Shown here: in pieces, positions 18,065 to 27,707 of the stretch | How positions within the stretch are numbered: position 1 is the stretch's first letter | Layout: the number at the start of each line of letters is the position of its first letter | Assembly (NCBI GenBank): GCA_016719815.1 | Contig: JADJYK010000005.1 | Location: forward strand, 124,001 to 188,000 | Source of the DNA: Chitinophagaceae bacterium | Lineage (GTDB): Bacteria; Bacteroidota; Bacteroidia; Chitinophagales; Chitinophagaceae | Direction: 5' to 3' | Length of the DNA stretch: 64,000 nucleotides | Translations under genes and position numbers: made by a program | Notes under the pieces: model-generated | Seen by the model: the letters and a program-made list of their open reading frames with translations, nothing else | The model's database searches: none | What the model was told of the DNA's origin: nothing

Positions 18065-19613
18065 TTAGATAACAACTAAATTGCTTCCCGATTTTACCAT
18101 ATTCTCAACATATTGTCTGTAAGAAGTTCGCTGTATTCTGCTTTTAAGCCAACCGGGGTAGTTAAAAATCCTAAATGTCATTTTCTGTACAACATCGTCT
18201 TTATTTTGTTCAAAAACGTTTAAAGCCTTCTGATATTCCCTGATCTTAGCTGATGAGTCACCCAGATAGAAAGTACGGTGCAGGCATTGAACCAGAGCTG
18301 CTTCAAACGGGTGTTTCTTCTTTCGTTTATAGAAATAACTATAAGTGTTTCGGTATTGTGCATCAAAAAGACGGGAGCTATTCATGTTGTAAGCGATGAG
18401 CAATAAAAGTAATTGTGCAATAGCAGATAATTCTTCCCTTGTACCGGTTTTAAAATAAGTGAAAGCCCTTTTAGCAAAATACATCGCATCATTAAATTGC
18501 TCAAGGACAAAACAACCAATAGCTATTGAAAGGTTAGTGGTGTAGTTAAGGTCATTGTTTAGTATCGGCTCCCATTGCTGATAGGCGGTTTTCATTGGCT
18601 GGATAAGATTTTCCACATCGTTGTACCGGGCAGTTTTATTGTATATTTTATTCAGCGCTAAAAATTTTATAACCTCAAAATTGGCTCTTTGAACGGCTTC
18701 TGAGATAAGATTATTACAAGGGTGATGGAATGCTTCGGCGACATAATCGTAATCCCCCTGCAGCACACCGGTATAATTGATCATATAAAGAAGTTCAACA
18801 TAAAACTCACCTCCTGTTCTCAGAAATTTTATGTCTTTATGCCACTTTGTTAAAACCAGCTTAAGCAGGGTAAGCGACTCGTCGATACTGTTGTTGATGT
18901 AGAGCAGGGTTGCTTTACTCATATAATAATAATGGCAGTACCAGAAAGATGTTGAATGGCTGGCATCGCTGTAGTATTCTATTTGTTCCAGTAAGGTTGC
19001 TATTCTTTTTTTCAGGTCTTCATCAATGTCAAAATGAGCTTTTCGTTTGAGTAATATAGTTTCTGTATAAATATCTCTTAAGGTAATCAGGTTTGCATAT
19101 TCGGCATATGTAATGGCATTTTTTTTGAAAATTGTATGCAATTCGTCATACTTCATTTGCGAACTACTGAATAAAACCATTTTTCAAATTCAGTTTTGAG
19201 CAAATTCAGTAAGGCAAAAGATTCTACTTTTCTTGCTTTATCTGTTGTCTTTTTCCATGCGTTATGAGCTTCTTTTAATAGCCCCTTTTTTCTTAAAACA
19301 CGGATTAACTGAATTTGGTTATAGATGTCATGCTGTGCATCATTTTTCCCATCGTATTGAATGATGGCATCACAGATTTGCTGTTGTAAATAGTGTTTTT
19401 GATAGGCAATATTTTTTTGTTTACAGCCGGACTTAATTTTATTAATATTTCAGTTTCGTCGTAGTTTTTTTGTGCCGATATGGCAGAAAACAGTTTCAGG
19501 TACGTTTTATCTTCCTTTCTATTGACCGCAGAGTAGTTTCTTTTGAAAAACAATTTTTCGCTGCTGTTTAAGGAGCGAATAAGTTGCCAGAGAAAAGGAG
19601 ATGAAGTTTTCAA
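18065..19613 (-). CDS. Uncharacterised helical-repeat protein (two frame breaks)
   Basis: One gene of about 516 residues is split by two frame breaks. The first is at the T7 run 19412-19418 (coding A7, eight needed), after which the frame continues IAYQKHYLQQQICDAIIQYD. The second is at T5 19180-19184 (six needed), joining TEFEK to MVLFSSSQMKYDELH. The N terminus begins MKTSSPFLWQLIRSLNSSEK, with KLFFKRNYS close behind. The rest is made of helical, TPR-like units (ESLTLLKLVLTKWHKDIKFL; AMYFAKRAFTYFKTGTREEL) with no catalytic motif and no signal peptide. It resembles a cytoplasmic protein family I know only from Chitinophagaceae-type genomes; no function is known. Confidence 0.75.
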
Positions 19614-19770
19614 TTAGTTTGGTTTCTTATTAATGGAAGCATTGGCAATTTACCAAAAATTGATAATAAACCAAATAAATGAGGGCTAATAATCTATTCA
19701 ATTAATTGATTTACAATATGTATGATAAAGAAAAGCCGCCAGAATTGATAATATGGAACAAATAAATAGA

Positions 19771-19804
19771 AAAAAAATAAAAAATACCAGGTACACCCGG
19801 TATT
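19771..19804 (-). terminator. Intrinsic terminator of carB
   Basis: Read on the minus strand: a 9-bp stem AATACCGGG / CCTGGTATT (one G-T wobble) closing TGTA, followed by TTTTATTTTTTTT. It lies about 145 bases after the carB stop. Confidence 0.7.
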
Positions 19805-19901
19805 ACTTTTAATGTAGAATTCTGAAAGTAAATAAGTTAACTACAAGATAGACCAAAACCAACTGAGGGGCATTTTCGAGACCATTAACCATTATAACAT
19901 T

Positions 19902-19942
19902 ACCCGCTAGACAGTCAAAACTGTTTAGCGGGTTTGTTTTTT
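19902..19942 (+). terminator. Hairpin with plus-strand T run, no plus-strand gene upstream
   Basis: ACCCGCTA / TAGCGGGT (8 bp), then a mismatch, then ACAGT / ACTGT (5 bp), closing CAAA, followed by TTGTTTTTTC on the plus strand. No plus-strand gene precedes it. It may end a short transcript, or it may be a folded part of the carB 3' untranslated region. Confidence 0.5.
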
Positions 19943-19949
19943 CTTGACT

Positions 19950-22805
19950 TTATTTGCTCAAATACATGCTCCTGTCTTTATATAACTGCCGGAAGTAGGG
20001 ATCACGAAGGTTTTTAATAAAACGAATAGCTTCACCGGTACTTTTCATTTCAGGCCCTAATTCTTTGTTTACACCCGGAAATTTGTTAAAGCTGAACACT
20101 GGCTCTTTAATGGCAAATCCGTCCAGGTGTTTTTCTTCGGGAATATCTTCTACTTTCATTTCACCCATCATTACCTTGGTGGCATAATTAAGGTATGGTT
20201 TTCCGTACGCTTTTGCAATAAATGGTGTCGTTCTTGATGCCCGGGGATTTGCTTCAATTACATATACTTTTCCGTCTTTGACGGCAAACTGAATATTAAT
20301 CAGTCCTTTTACATTCAAAGCCAGTGCTATTTTTTTGGCGTAGTCCACCATATCCTGCACTTCAAGCGGAGTAAGATTGAAATAAGGCAATACCGCATTA
20401 CTGTCGCCACTGTGAATACCGGCTGGCTCAATGTGCTCCATTATTCCCATTACATGAAATTTCTCTCCATCACATATGGCATCTATCTCTGCTTCCTGGC
20501 AACGGTCAAGAAAATGGTCCACCAGAATTTTGTTTCCGGGAATATGTTTCAGTAAACTGATAACCGCTTTTTCCACCTCATCATCATTCAGTACAATTCT
20601 CATTCTTTGTCCGCCTAATACATAAGATGGGCGAACAAGAACGGGATAGCCGACTTTATTAGCCACTTCGATTGCTTCATCAACCGACCATGCTGTGCCA
20701 TATTCCGGGTAAGGAATTTCAAGTTCTTTCAGCATATCGCTGAAGCGGCCACGGTCTTCGGCTATATCTAAACTGTTGTATGATGTACCAATTATGTTGA
20801 TGCCTTTTTCTGTCAGTTTTTCTGCCAGCTTCAATGCGGTTTGCCCGCCCAATTGCACAATAACGCCATCTGGTTTTTCATGCTCAATTATTTCCCAAAG
20901 GTGCTCCCAGTAAACAGGTTCAAAGTACAGTTTGTCGGCCATGTCAAAATCGGTACTAACCGTTTCAGGATTGCAGTTTACCATAATGGATTCGTATCCG
21001 CATTCTTTTATGGCCTGCAAGCCATGTACACAGCAGTAATCAAATTCAATGCCCTGGCCGATGCGGTTGGGGCCGCTGCCCAACACAATTATTTTTTTCT
21101 TATCCGAAACTTTTGATTCGTTTGATGCAGGCAGCAGAGTGCCATCTGCTGTTAACACTGGCGATTCAAAAGTGGAATAGAAATAAGGTGTTTTTGCCTC
21201 AAACTCTGCAGCACAGGTGTCCACCATTTTATACACCCTGGTTATACCGGCTGCCTTTCTTTTTTTATAAACGTCTTCTTCATCACCATGGCCCGTAATG
21301 CGGCTTATCTGCTCGTCACTAAAGCCGTTAACTTTTGCTTCCCTAAGTAATTCAAGCGGTAAATCTTCCAAATCATATTTTGCCATTTCCTTCTCCAGGC
21401 TGCACAACTTTTGTATTTCGTATAAAAACCACCTGTCAATTCCATTGGTTGCTTTTGAAATTGTACCGACTGAAACATCGGCCATCAGCGCATCTTTAAT
21501 ACGGAAGATGCGGTCCCATTTGGGCGTTTTTATGTAGTCAAGCAATGCATCTGCATGCATCAGGCTCTTGCCGTAATAGCCAAGACCAACTGCATTGTTC
21601 TCAAGGCTTTGACAGGCTTTTTGCACAGCTTCTGCAAAACTTCTGCCGATGGCCATTACTTCACCCACACTTTTCATTTGAAGGCCAAGTGTATCGTTGG
21701 CCCCCTTAAATTTATCAAAGTTCCAGCGGGGAATTTTTACAATAACATAATCAAGTGCAGGTTCAAAATAGGCGGATGTTGTTTTTGTAATCTGGTTTTC
21801 GAGTTCATCAAGGTTGTAACCAATTGCCAGTTTGGCTGCAATGTGTGCAATTGGATAACCTGTAGCTTTTGAAGCAAGGGCTGATGAACGGCTTACCCTG
21901 GGGTGTATGTCTATGGCAATAATTTCTTCTGTAACAGGATCCAGAGCAAACTGAACATTGCAGCCACCTGCCACGTTTCCAAGGTTACGCATCATTCTAA
22001 TGGCAGTATTACGCATCAGTTGCATACCTGTGTCGCTCAGGGTCATGGCGGGTGCCACTGTTATGGAATCGCCGGTATGCACACCCATCGGGTCAAAATT
22101 TTCAACCGTACAGATGATAGCAACGTTATCAGCCGAATCTCTCAGCAACTCCAGTTCATATTCTTTCCAGCCCAGCACGGCTTTTTCTACGAGCACCTCA
22201 TGTATGGGGGATGCCTGCAAACCACGATTCAGGGCTTCATCCAACTCTTCTTTATCGTGTACAAAACCCCCACCGGTTCCTCCTAATGTGAACGAAGGCC
22301 GGATAACCAGCGGAAATCCAATTTCCTGGGCAAATTCTTTTCCTTCAAGGAAGGAGTTGGCTGTTTTCGCCTGCGCCACATTTACGCCCAGTTCAATCAT
22401 CCACTGGCGAAATTTTTCTCTGTCTTCAGCTTTATCGATTGCTTTTATGTCAACTCCAATCAACCTTACATTGTATTGTTTCCAAAGGCCAAGATCTTCA
22501 GCCTCTTTGGCAAGGTTCAGTGCTGTTTGGCCACCCATGGTGGGCAACACAGCATCAATTTCATTCTCCTGCAAAATCTGCTCAATGCTTTCCACCGTAA
22601 GCGGCAAAAGATAAACCCGGTCTGCCATCATCGGGTCTGTCATTATGGTGGCCGGGTTGCTGTTAATCAGGATGACTTTTACGCCTTCTTCCCGCAAACT
22701 GCGGGCGGCCTGAGTGCCTGAATAGTCAAATTCGCAGGCTTGCCCAATAATAATGGGACCGGAACCGATAATTAGTACTGATTTTATGGAATTGTCTTTT
22801 GGCAT
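19950..22805 (-). CDS. carB: Carbamoyl-phosphate synthase large subunit
   Basis: CarB makes carbamoyl phosphate for pyrimidine and arginine synthesis, using ammonia from CarA. The 951-residue protein has two repeated carboxyphosphate/carbamate halves. The first half starts SVLIIGSGPIIIGQACEFDY; the second starts IIVLGSGPNRIGQGIEFDYC. Each contains an ATP-grasp domain (GGTGGGFVH; VLGGQRMRIV) and a central oligomerisation region. The protein ends soon after the second ATP-grasp unit (FNKFPGVNKELGPEMKSTGE), so the C-terminal MGS-like regulatory domain of the ~1070-residue enteric enzyme is absent. Short CarB forms are known in Bacteroidota. carA is not in the window. Confidence 0.96.
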   Translation of the reverse strand: MPKDNSIKSVLIIGSGPIIIGQACEFDYSGTQAARSLREEGVKVILINSNPATIMTDPMMADRVYLLPLTVESIEQILQENEIDAVLPTMGGQTALNLAKEAEDLGLWKQYNVRLIGVDIKAIDKAEDREKFRQWMIELGVNVAQAKTANSFLEGKEFAQEIGFPLVIRPSFTLGGTGGGFVHDKEELDEALNRGLQASPIHEVLVEKAVLGWKEYELELLRDSADNVAIICTVENFDPMGVHTGDSITVAPAMTLSDTGMQLMRNTAIRMMRNLGNVAGGCNVQFALDPVTEEIIAIDIHPRVSRSSALASKATGYPIAHIAAKLAIGYNLDELENQITKTTSAYFEPALDYVIVKIPRWNFDKFKGANDTLGLQMKSVGEVMAIGRSFAEAVQKACQSLENNAVGLGYYGKSLMHADALLDYIKTPKWDRIFRIKDALMADVSVGTISKATNGIDRWFLYEIQKLCSLEKEMAKYDLEDLPLELLREAKVNGFSDEQISRITGHGDEEDVYKKRKAAGITRVYKMVDTCAAEFEAKTPYFYSTFESPVLTADGTLLPASNESKVSDKKKIIVLGSGPNRIGQGIEFDYCCVHGLQAIKECGYESIMVNCNPETVSTDFDMADKLYFEPVYWEHLWEIIEHEKPDGVIVQLGGQTALKLAEKLTEKGINIIGTSYNSLDIAEDRGRFSDMLKELEIPYPEYGTAWSVDEAIEVANKVGYPVLVRPSYVLGGQRMRIVLNDDEVEKAVISLLKHIPGNKILVDHFLDRCQEAEIDAICDGEKFHVMGIMEHIEPAGIHSGDSNAVLPYFNLTPLEVQDMVDYAKKIALALNVKGLINIQFAVKDGKVYVIEANPRASRTTPFIAKAYGKPYLNYATKVMMGEMKVEDIPEEKHLDGFAIKEPVFSFNKFPGVNKELGPEMKSTGEAIRFIKNLRDPYFRQLYKDRSMYLSK

Positions 22806-22858
22806 TTCTTGTTTTTTATGATGTGCTGGCAGAAATCGTACTGAAAAAACAAATTGCG

Positions 22859-22866
22859 CAAAAGTA
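22859..22866 (-). promoter_or_regulatory. -7 box TACTTTTG upstream of carB
   Basis: TACTTTTG on the minus strand fits TAnnTTTG and would give a leader of about 45 bases for carB. The nearest TTG lies 25 bases further upstream, longer than the usual 19-21, so the call rests on the -7 box. Confidence 0.4.
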
Positions 22867-22913
22867 AGGATTTGCTGTGGTTGCGAGGGAACAAATATTC
22901 GGCAAAAAAAGCC

Positions 22914-23627
22914 TTAAATATTTATCCGCAAGCTGATGATATAGCTTGCTTCTTCTTTGAACTCAAATTCTATCTCCTCGGAACCGATTATCACTTTCAT
23001 CCGGATGGGAAAATTGATGTCATCAATATACGACTCCGTCTTTTTTGCATGTATATCATTGTGGCTCAACCGGCCAAACTGACCGGTTATTGCCTGTACC
23101 TCATCTACTTTCAGCCGTTCCATTTCTCCGCCTTCGATATCCTTTGCCCCGCCGGATGTATTGGTAATAACAAACGTTATTCTGTGGAATTTATCGTTCT
23201 TCTTCTCAACTTCCACTTCATTAATCAGTTTGCTTTTATAAATCAGCCTCCAGGGACCGCCAGTCTTTCCAACATATTTGTCATTCTCCCAAAAGCCTTC
23301 AACGGTACTGTCTTTCAGGTTCTCTCTTTTGATTACCAAAATGCCCTTTCCTTCTTTTTTCCCGTTTAAGAACTCGCCATTGTAAACGTTCCCGTTTGCC
23401 CATGTGTAAGTTCCTTTTCCGTGGGGCAGTCCTGTAACAAAATTTCCATTATAAGAATCAGTTCCGGTTGCTTTTCCATTTCCGTTGGCCTTTCCCTTTT
23501 TGCATTCCCCTGTATAGGTTCCGTTTATTTCGGCTTTCAATACTTTACAATTTTGAGAGAAAACTTTAGTCAGACTAAAAGACAAGATGATGATAATGAC
23601 AGGTGCGAAAAATTTCATGGCGATCAT
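22914..23627 (-). CDS. Secreted MORN-repeat protein
   Basis: A 237-residue protein with a signal peptide (about residues 1-25, VIIIILSFSLTKVFSQ). It has three or four MORN-type repeats at about 30-110 (GTYTGECKKGKANGNGK; YNGNFVTGLPHGKGTYTW; YNGEFLNGKKEGKG), then a beta-rich C-terminal domain of unknown type containing no catalytic motif. MORN repeats often bind lipids or act as spacers. It is divergent from the M23 peptidase gene at 23698, with 70 bases between them. Function unknown; export to the periplasm or surface is likely. Confidence 0.82.
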   Translation of the reverse strand: MIAMKFFAPVIIIILSFSLTKVFSQNCKVLKAEINGTYTGECKKGKANGNGKATGTDSYNGNFVTGLPHGKGTYTWANGNVYNGEFLNGKKEGKGILVIKRENLKDSTVEGFWENDKYVGKTGGPWRLIYKSKLINEVEVEKKNDKFHRITFVITNTSGGAKDIEGGEMERLKVDEVQAITGQFGRLSHNDIHAKKTESYIDDINFPIRMKVIIGSEEIEFEFKEEASYIISLRINI

Positions 23628-23697
23628 ATATGTACTTGAAAATCAAAATTAGTTACAGTATAGCAAATAAGCGATTACAAGTTGTTAAATTGCACCA

Positions 23698-25504
23698 ATG
23701 CGAAAAAACTGGATACTAAATATGAAGTGGTTTTTGTTGCTGCTGCTAATTCCAGAATTTGCTTTTGGGCAAAAGAAACATGATGATTCTTTAAGGAGCT
23801 ATTTCCGCAACCCGGTTGGCCTGCCAATGGAACTGGTGGCCAATTTCGGAGAACTACGGCCCGACCACTGGCATATGGGGCTCGACATTCGAACCAAACA
23901 AAAAGAAAACCAGCCGATTTATGCGGCGGCGGATGGTTTTATTTCTCATGTAGGCATCAGGCCGCAGAGTTTTGGCCGTTTTATAATTATTGACCATCCA
24001 AATGGCCTGTCAACCTTATATGCACACCTTAATAATTTTTTTGCTGGCCTGGAAGAATATGTAACAGCGCAGCAATATGAAAAAGAAAGCTGGGCGGTTG
24101 AACTGGATTTACAAAAGAGCAGTTTCCGGTTCGCAAGGGCGACTTTATATCTTATAGTGGTAACACCGGCGGCTCACAAGGGCCACACCTGCATTTTGAA
24201 ATTTTTGATACCAAAACTACCAAACGGCTTAATCCTTTGTTATTTGATTTTCCGGTGCAGGATAATACCCCGCCATTATTAACAAGGCTTGCTATATACG
24301 ACCGCAGCAAAAGTGTTTTTCTGCAAAAACCATTATTGTTGCCGCTTAAAAAACTGACAGCGGCTACATTATTCCCAAAATGCCAGTAATAAGAATCGGC
24401 TGGCAGAAGCTGAGTTTTGCCCTTCAAATGATTGACATGATGAAGAACGGTGGCAAAGACAACGGGGTGTTTACATCAATACTATACTTTGACGATGAGC
24501 CGCAAGTAAAGTTTGTACTGGATAGCATTGACTATTTTGAAACAAAATACATTAATGCGCATATTGACTATAAGCATGATTATAACGGCGGCGTTTTTTT
24601 ACAGCATCTTTCTGCCTTGCCGGGCCACAATGGGGCAGAATATAAAAAGATGAAAACCGATGGTGTTATTCATTTAACAGATACAGTGCTTCATTATGTG
24701 AGTGTGGATGTGAAAGACACTGATTTCAACACCTCACAGCTAAACTTTGCTGTTCAGTTTAACGATAACCTTGCGGCAAAAATTCAGCAGGAAGTTGAAT
24801 ACGAGAAGTTTTTGCCCAATAAACCAAATGAGCTGAGAAGAGATGATTTTGAAATAGAGATTCCCGAAAACGGCTTGTACGATGCAGTACCGGTTAGTTA
24901 TTACAGGTTCAACAGTAATTCATACAATGCAATAAGTGCCTTGCATCAGGTGAGTGATGCTTCGTACCCGGTACATACCCCATTTACTGTAAGAATTAAA
25001 CCGGTTAAAACTATACTCGATAACTGGAAGGATAAACTCATCATTCTTCGTACAGACAGAAAAAGCAGGCAAATAAAGAAGGCAGAATGGCAGGATGGAT
25101 GGCTTGCCGCTAAGTTTGGAGACTTTGGCAGCTTCCAGGTGTTTGCTGATATAACTCCACCGGCAATTAATAGTTTGGGAAAAGGCGATACCGTAAATCT
25201 TAGTCCGGCATCAAGAATTATATTTACACCCACAGATAATTTTGGTATTAAAAAATTCCGGGCCGAACTTGACAGCCAGTGGATTCGTTTTACAAATGAT
25301 AAAAGCCGCAACTGGATTTATATTTTTGATGAACGCTGTCCTTACGGTATACACCACCTGAAAGTGGAAGTGGAAGACCTTTCCGGAAACACTACGGTAA
25401 AGGAATGGTGGTTCAAAAGGTATCCTTACACACCGCCGAAAAAGAAAGCGGTTAAGAAAAGCGGATCAAAAAAGAAAGTTACTGTTAAGAAGAAAAAGAA
25501 ATAA
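23698..25504 (+). CDS. Periplasmic M23 family (LytM) metallopeptidase (two frame breaks)
   Basis: After correction this is a protein of about 602 residues with a signal peptide (FLLLLLIPEFAFGQ). The LytM domain has the zinc-site motifs HWHMGLDIRTK and GPHLHFEIFD. A long beta-rich region follows, and the tail is very Lys-rich (GSKKKVTVKKKKK). Breaks: the A4 run 24113-24116 needs one A (giving LQKEQFPVRKGDFISYSGN), and the A6 run 24348-24353 needs one A (giving LKKTDSGYIIPKMP). M23 enzymes cut peptide cross-links in peptidoglycan, and the two motifs suggest it is active. The basic tail may bind the cell wall or an acidic polymer. bcp follows after 20 bases. Confidence 0.88.
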
Positions 25505-25524
25505 TAATTATAAATAACGAATAA

Positions 25525-25986
25525 ATGATTGTTTTAAAAGAAGGCGATAAGGCTCCGGTATTTTCCGGCAAAGACCAAAACGGAAGGAAAATTTCTCTTG
25601 TTGATTATAAAGGCAAAAAACTTGTTTTGTATTTCTATCCGCAGGACTTAACCCCGACATGCACACTGCAAGCCTGCAATCTCAGGGATAACTATTCTTT
25701 GTTGAAGTCGAAAGGATTTGAAATTCTGGGTGTAAGCCCCGATGATGAAGCAAAGCATAAAAAATTTGAGCAGAGAAATAAGCTCCCATTCCCGCTTATT
25801 GCTGACACAGCTCATAGAATATTGGAGAAATATGGTGTGTGGGACTGGAAACAACTATTTGGACACAAATACATGGGAGTGCTTCGCACCACATTTGTAA
25901 TTGATGAAAAGGGCATTATTCAAAAAATATTTCTGAAGCCTAACAGTAAGTTGCATACCGAGGAGATAATCAAAGCGATGGAGTAA
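25525..25986 (+). CDS. bcp: Thioredoxin-dependent peroxiredoxin, Bcp/PrxQ type
   Basis: Cytoplasmic thiol peroxidase that reduces hydrogen peroxide and organic peroxides using thioredoxin. The 153-residue protein has the peroxidatic centre DLTPTCTLQACNLRD. The peroxidatic Cys and the resolving Cys are five residues apart, as in the atypical two-Cys PrxQ group. FVIDEKGIIQKIF near the C terminus is also typical. The frame is intact. It lies close behind the M23 gene and just before a small HExxH protein gene, so these may share a transcript. Confidence 0.95.
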   Translation: MIVLKEGDKAPVFSGKDQNGRKISLVDYKGKKLVLYFYPQDLTPTCTLQACNLRDNYSLLKSKGFEILGVSPDDEAKHKKFEQRNKLPFPLIADTAHRILEKYGVWDWKQLFGHKYMGVLRTTFVIDEKGIIQKIFLKPNSKLHTEEIIKAME

Positions 25987-26024
25987 CTGGAACCACCAAC
26001 CACTTTTTTCAGTCTGCTGTAGCA

Positions 26025-26342
26025 ATGAAAGTAAGCATAAAAGAAAACGCATGGGTGGCAAAGCTGGCCGCCGCAAAACTAAAGTCGGCAAAAGTGGCCA
26101 TTGTCTTTGGTAGCACCATTTACCTTCACAACACCAGCCGTGATGAATTTCTGAATGACAAGAAATGGGTGCTTCACGAACTGAAGCATGTGGAGCAATA
26201 TCAGCGTCATGGTTTCGCCGGGTTTTTATTCCGGTATGTTTGGGAATGGATAAAACGAGGCTATTACAACAACAGGTTTGAGGAGGAAGCAAGAAATAAC
26301 GAAAAGGAAGAGAACCAGTTGTCAGGAGTATTATTTATTTAA
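26025..26342 (+). CDS. Small HExxH protein, metallopeptidase-like
   Basis: A 105-residue protein without signal peptide. It has a gluzincin-like zinc motif VLHELKHVEQYQRHG near residue 47 and a possible third ligand in the C-terminal FEEEARNNE. The fold resembles DUF4157-type domains, which carry HExxH but are seldom shown to be active. The stretch FLFRYVWEWIKRGYYNNRF is aromatic and may lie at a membrane surface. It overlaps the end of the convergent birA gene by eight bases. Substrate and role are unknown, and the assignment to a peptidase fold is an inference from the motif. Confidence 0.7.
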   Translation: MKVSIKENAWVAKLAAAKLKSAKVAIVFGSTIYLHNTSRDEFLNDKKWVLHELKHVEQYQRHGFAGFLFRYVWEWIKRGYYNNRFEEEARNNEKEENQLSGVLFI

Positions 26343-27120
26343 GAATCCATTCCACTTCACCAAAATCAAATTCTTCTTCTGATGAAGTGTTGACAGCCAG
26401 TTTTCCGGCAGGGGTTACATACTTGACAGTTGCCACAAAGATTCTGTTTCCTTTTTTTAGCATTACTTTCTGTCCTGCTTTATACAAATACTCATTGTAG
26501 GCCGAATAAATACGTCCAAAGCCATCGGTTTTGAGATTATTATATTCTTCAAGAAAGGCCTGCTGCAGTTCTTTTGCCAGTACAAGCGGTTCATATTTCT
26601 TGCCGGTTATTTGTTGCAGCGAAACCGGGTTGGGCAAATCATCTGCATAAGCTGTTTGATTAATATTAATGCCAATACCAATTATTGCCCAGTTCCAGTA
26701 ACCGGATCCAGCATCCCGGCTGCCAACTCCCGATTCAATCAATATTCCTCCTGCCTTTCTGTCCTGCCAATAGAGGTCGTTGGGCCATTTTATACAGGTG
26801 CTTTTTCCGGCATAGTTAACAAAGAAACGGTGTACAGCTACTGCGGCACAGGCACTTAATTCAAATTGCCTGGTAATGGGCAGAAATCCGGGGTTTACCA
26901 ATATACTCAGGGCTATATTAAGACCCTTTTGCGAAGCCCAAACCTTACCCCTTTGGCCTTTTCCCATAATTTGTTCATGGGCGAAAACTGCGGCTCCTTC
27001 TTCGGGCAGCAGCTGACCATCCGTCAGTCGGGATGTTTCAATAAGCTGGCGGGCATAGTTATTGGTACTGTCAACTGATTGCAATTCAATGAATGGTGCT
27101 GTTATTGAAGGGAGTGGCAA
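26335..27120 (-). CDS. birA: Biotin-[acetyl-CoA-carboxylase] ligase, no DNA-binding domain
   Basis: BirA attaches biotin to the biotin carboxyl carrier protein of acetyl-CoA carboxylase and related enzymes. The 261-residue protein contains the biotinyl-AMP site GKGQRGKVWASQKGLN, CIKWPNDLYWQDRKAGGIL and IGIGININQT. The N-terminal helix-turn-helix of the E. coli repressor-ligase is absent, so it is a class I enzyme without operator binding. The start is a TTG at 27118-27120. It is divergent from rsfS with about 107 bases between. Confidence 0.93.
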   Translation of the reverse strand: MPLPSITAPFIELQSVDSTNNYARQLIETSRLTDGQLLPEEGAAVFAHEQIMGKGQRGKVWASQKGLNIALSILVNPGFLPITRQFELSACAAVAVHRFFVNYAGKSTCIKWPNDLYWQDRKAGGILIESGVGSRDAGSGYWNWAIIGIGININQTAYADDLPNPVSLQQITGKKYEPLVLAKELQQAFLEEYNNLKTDGFGRIYSAYNEYLYKAGQKVMLKKGNRIFVATVKYVTPAGKLAVNTSSEEEFDFGEVEWILK

Positions 27121-27227
27121 TTAATTGTTATTTTTGACAAAGAAACAAAGTTTATAGTTGGGGATGCGCCTTCAGAAGACAAATCCAATCATAAATTTTA
27201 AACGTAAACACTAAACTACAAATCTGT

Positions 27228-27633
27228 TTGGAACAATTGTCAGTACTGACCAACCGAAAGAAAAAAGGTGCAGCGAGGTTAACAAAAGCGTCTAAAATTA
27301 TCAAAACCATCATTGCGGCTATCCAGGAAAAAAAGGGGAAGAATATTATCTCTCTCGACCTGCGGAAGATTAATGAAGCGGTAGCCGATTTTTTTATCGT
27401 ATGTGAAGCAAGCAGTCAGCCACAGATTAGGGCCATTGCCGATAATGTGGATGACAGAGTAAGGGACAAATGCGGCGAAAAACCTTTTCATCATGAAGGG
27501 TACAACAATCTGCAAGTGGGTGTTGATTGACTATGTAAATGTGGTGGTGCATGTAATGCTGACTGAAAACAGGAGGTTTTATAAACTGGAAGAAATGTGG
27601 AGCGATGCCGCAGCGGAAACAATTGAAGAGTAG
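27228..27633 (+). CDS. rsfS: Ribosome silencing factor RsfS (one frame break)
   Basis: RsfS binds ribosomal protein uL14 and blocks subunit joining when growth slows. The product of about 134 residues contains KKGKNIISLDLRKINEAVAD, then FFIVCEASSQPQIRAIAD. After one base is removed near 27516 it continues YNNLQWVLIDYVNVVVHVML and FYKLEEMWSDA. The extra base (AAGTGGG in place of AATGGG) is one of the few breaks here outside a clear homopolymer. The first in-frame start is a TTG. ftsH follows after about 75 bases, an arrangement common in this phylum. Confidence 0.9.
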
Positions 27634-27707
27634 TGTTAAATATTTGCAGTGGGAAAACAATTTCAATAAAAAAACATTATTTAGCAGAAACACAGCGAAA
27701 AATTAAT

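Larger units (their letters stand above)
19614..19949. other. Intergenic region downstream of carB
   Basis: These 336 bases hold no credible ORF. They contain a minus-strand terminator for carB (19771-19804) and a second hairpin with a T run on the plus strand (19902-19942). No clear promoter box is seen; TACTTTTA at 19804-19811 on the plus strand is a one-mismatch match. Confidence 0.6.

Noticed and set aside
21958..22614. Long plus-strand ORF of 218 codons opposite carB
   Set aside because: It lies entirely inside carB in antisense, has no family resemblance, and its composition is what the codon usage of carB gives in the opposite frame.
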